Shown one piece after another: positions 4,892-5,390 of a DNA stretch of 5,390 nucleotides. The number at the start of each line of letters is the position of its first letter. Position 1 is the stretch's first letter. The notes below the pieces were generated by a model. It had not been told where the DNA came from and did not search any database. It worked only from the letters and a program-made list of their open reading frames with translations. A program made the translations under genes and the position numbers. Source of the DNA: Deltaproteobacteria bacterium (GTDB lineage Bacteria > Desulfobacterota_B > Binatia > UBA9968); assembly GCA_016193385.1 (NCBI GenBank), contig JACPSF010000367.1, positions 1 to 5,390 on the forward strand, in the 5' to 3' direction.

Positions 4892-5293
4892 CTACACCGA
4901 AACACCCGCGGGCTTCGGCGCCCGCCTCAGGGGTCGGGGCAGCTTCCGGGAACAGCAAAGCTTCACCAGGCGGCTCCGGTCCGACTGCATCTCAGGATCA
5001 TTCGCGAGCCACGCCCGCAGGGCGGTTAATATGCCGGCCGCGTTTGAATCCAGAGGAGGCGTGAGCCGATAGTGCATCCACTTGCCTTCGCGCCGGGCAG
5101 CAACGATCCCGGCCCGCCGCAAGTAGGCTAGATGGCGGGAGATTTTGGGCTGGCTTATCCCCAGGGCGTCGACCAGGAAGCAGACGCAAACTTCGTCGTC
5201 GCCGATCAGGTTGACGAGCCTGAGCCGCGTACGGTCGGCAATCGCCCGGAAAAGCAGCTCCATCCGAAGGTTGACAGTTTTTCTGCTCCCCAT
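4892..5293 (-). CDS. arsR: Arsenite-responsive repressor, ArsR family
   Basis: This is a winged-helix dimeric repressor that leaves its operator when it binds As(III) or Sb(III). The 133-residue protein shows the family layout: MELLFRAIADRTRLRLVNLI (11-30), the metal-site motif EVCVCFLVDAL (34-44) with Cys36 and Cys38, and the recognition region ISQPKISRHLAYLRRAGIV (46-64) followed by the wing RREGKWMHYRL (67-77). A second cysteine pair, Cys113-Cys114, near the C-terminus could supply further thiol ligands. The ATG at 5293 is chosen; an in-frame GTG at 5302 and an ATG at 5263 are alternatives, and none has a strong Shine-Dalgarno. It is first in an operon with acr3 and likely represses both from the palindrome just upstream. 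No arsC, arsM or arsD is visible in this window. Confidence 0.93.
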   Translation of the reverse strand: MGSRKTVNLRMELLFRAIADRTRLRLVNLIGDDEVCVCFLVDALGISQPKISRHLAYLRRAGIVAARREGKWMHYRLTPPLDSNAAGILTALRAWLANDPEMQSDRSRLVKLCCSRKLPRPLRRAPKPAGVSV

Positions 5294-5311
5294 GCGCCGC
5301 ACTCTAGCACC

Positions 5312-5346
5312 ATTTTACATATTTGTCTTGACATATGTGTTGTCAC
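5312..5346 (-). promoter_or_regulatory. Promoter and ArsR operator of the arsR-acr3 operon
   Basis: On the - strand, GTGACA (5346-5341) can serve as a -35 and TATGTA (5321-5316) as a -10 with 19 bases between; TAAAAT (5317-5312) is an alternative -10 that would need another -35. Over these elements lies an imperfect palindrome (5317-5340) whose arms pair at 9 of 12 positions: on the + strand ACATATTTGTCT then TGACATATGTGT, with the inner GTC-TT-GAC core. A repressor bound there would block RNA polymerase, as expected for ArsR autoregulation. The palindrome is plain; exact promoter boxes are less sure. Confidence 0.65.
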
Positions 5347-5361
5347 GTTCCGATCGAGAAG

Positions 5362-5382
5362 CTCGGTCATCTGCTGACCGAG
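5362..5382. repeat. 8-bp perfect inverted repeat at the right edge
   Basis: CTCGGTCA (5362-5369) and TGACCGAG (5375-5382) flank the five-base loop TCTGC. No T-run follows on either strand within the window, so a terminator is not supported. It lies about 22 bases upstream of the ArsR operator and may belong to a gene beyond the window or to another regulator's site. Confidence 0.35.
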
Positions 5383-5390
5383 TCGGCTCA

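Noticed and set aside
4892..5302. GTG 5302 as the arsR start
   Set aside because: It adds only three residues without a better ribosome binding site. ATG 5293 gives a typical ArsR N-terminus, though the GTG is not excluded.
5328..5356. TTGACA on the + strand as a divergent promoter
   Set aside because: There is no -10 at 16-19 bases (CGATCG lies there). The hexamer is explained by the ArsR palindrome.

Overview
The window looks like chromosomal DNA of a free-living, moderately GC-rich bacterium. The protein styles (an FhlA-like two-GAF sigma-54 activator, an ArsR of the EVCVCFLV type, Acr3, and a small STAS protein next to a 130-aa uncharacterised protein) remind me of Acidobacteriota or similar soil/sediment lineages. 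That assignment is inference from recalled protein style, not something the sequence proves.

Layout. Positions 1-82 hold two clear and one degenerate copy of a ~24-bp direct repeat resembling the ends of IS21-family elements, with no transposase gene in view. A 691-aa sigma-54-dependent activator (220-2295, +) follows. The next 190 bases are regulatory: a TGCCGA-N4-TCGGCA palindrome with a third half-site (2306-2329) and a textbook -24/-12 sigma-54 promoter (2430-2444). A compact + strand gene set starts about 40 bases downstream: a 45-aa signal-peptide-bearing micro-protein (2486-2623) behind an ideal ribosome binding site, a perfect 16-bp hairpin (2652-2689), a 53-aa protein with a CWC motif (2731-2892), a degenerate STAS protein (2907-3185) and, overlapping it by ATGA, a 130-aa uncharacterised protein (3182-3574). 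The micro-protein and the 53-aa gene are too short, or start too far inside a longer frame, to be found easily by automatic calling.

From 3731 to 5293 the - strand carries an arsenite resistance module, arsR then acr3, with a likely ArsR operator/promoter at 5317-5340. It converges on the sigma-54 operon and appears functionally unrelated to it.

How the parts may work together: the two-GAF regulator probably senses a small molecule or redox signal, binds the palindrome upstream of 2430 and activates sigma-54 RNA polymerase. That would give strong production of a short exported acidic peptide, and weaker production past the hairpin of three small proteins, one of them a STAS domain without the usual phosphorylatable serine. 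I know of no named system with this composition. It is the part of the window most worth following up.
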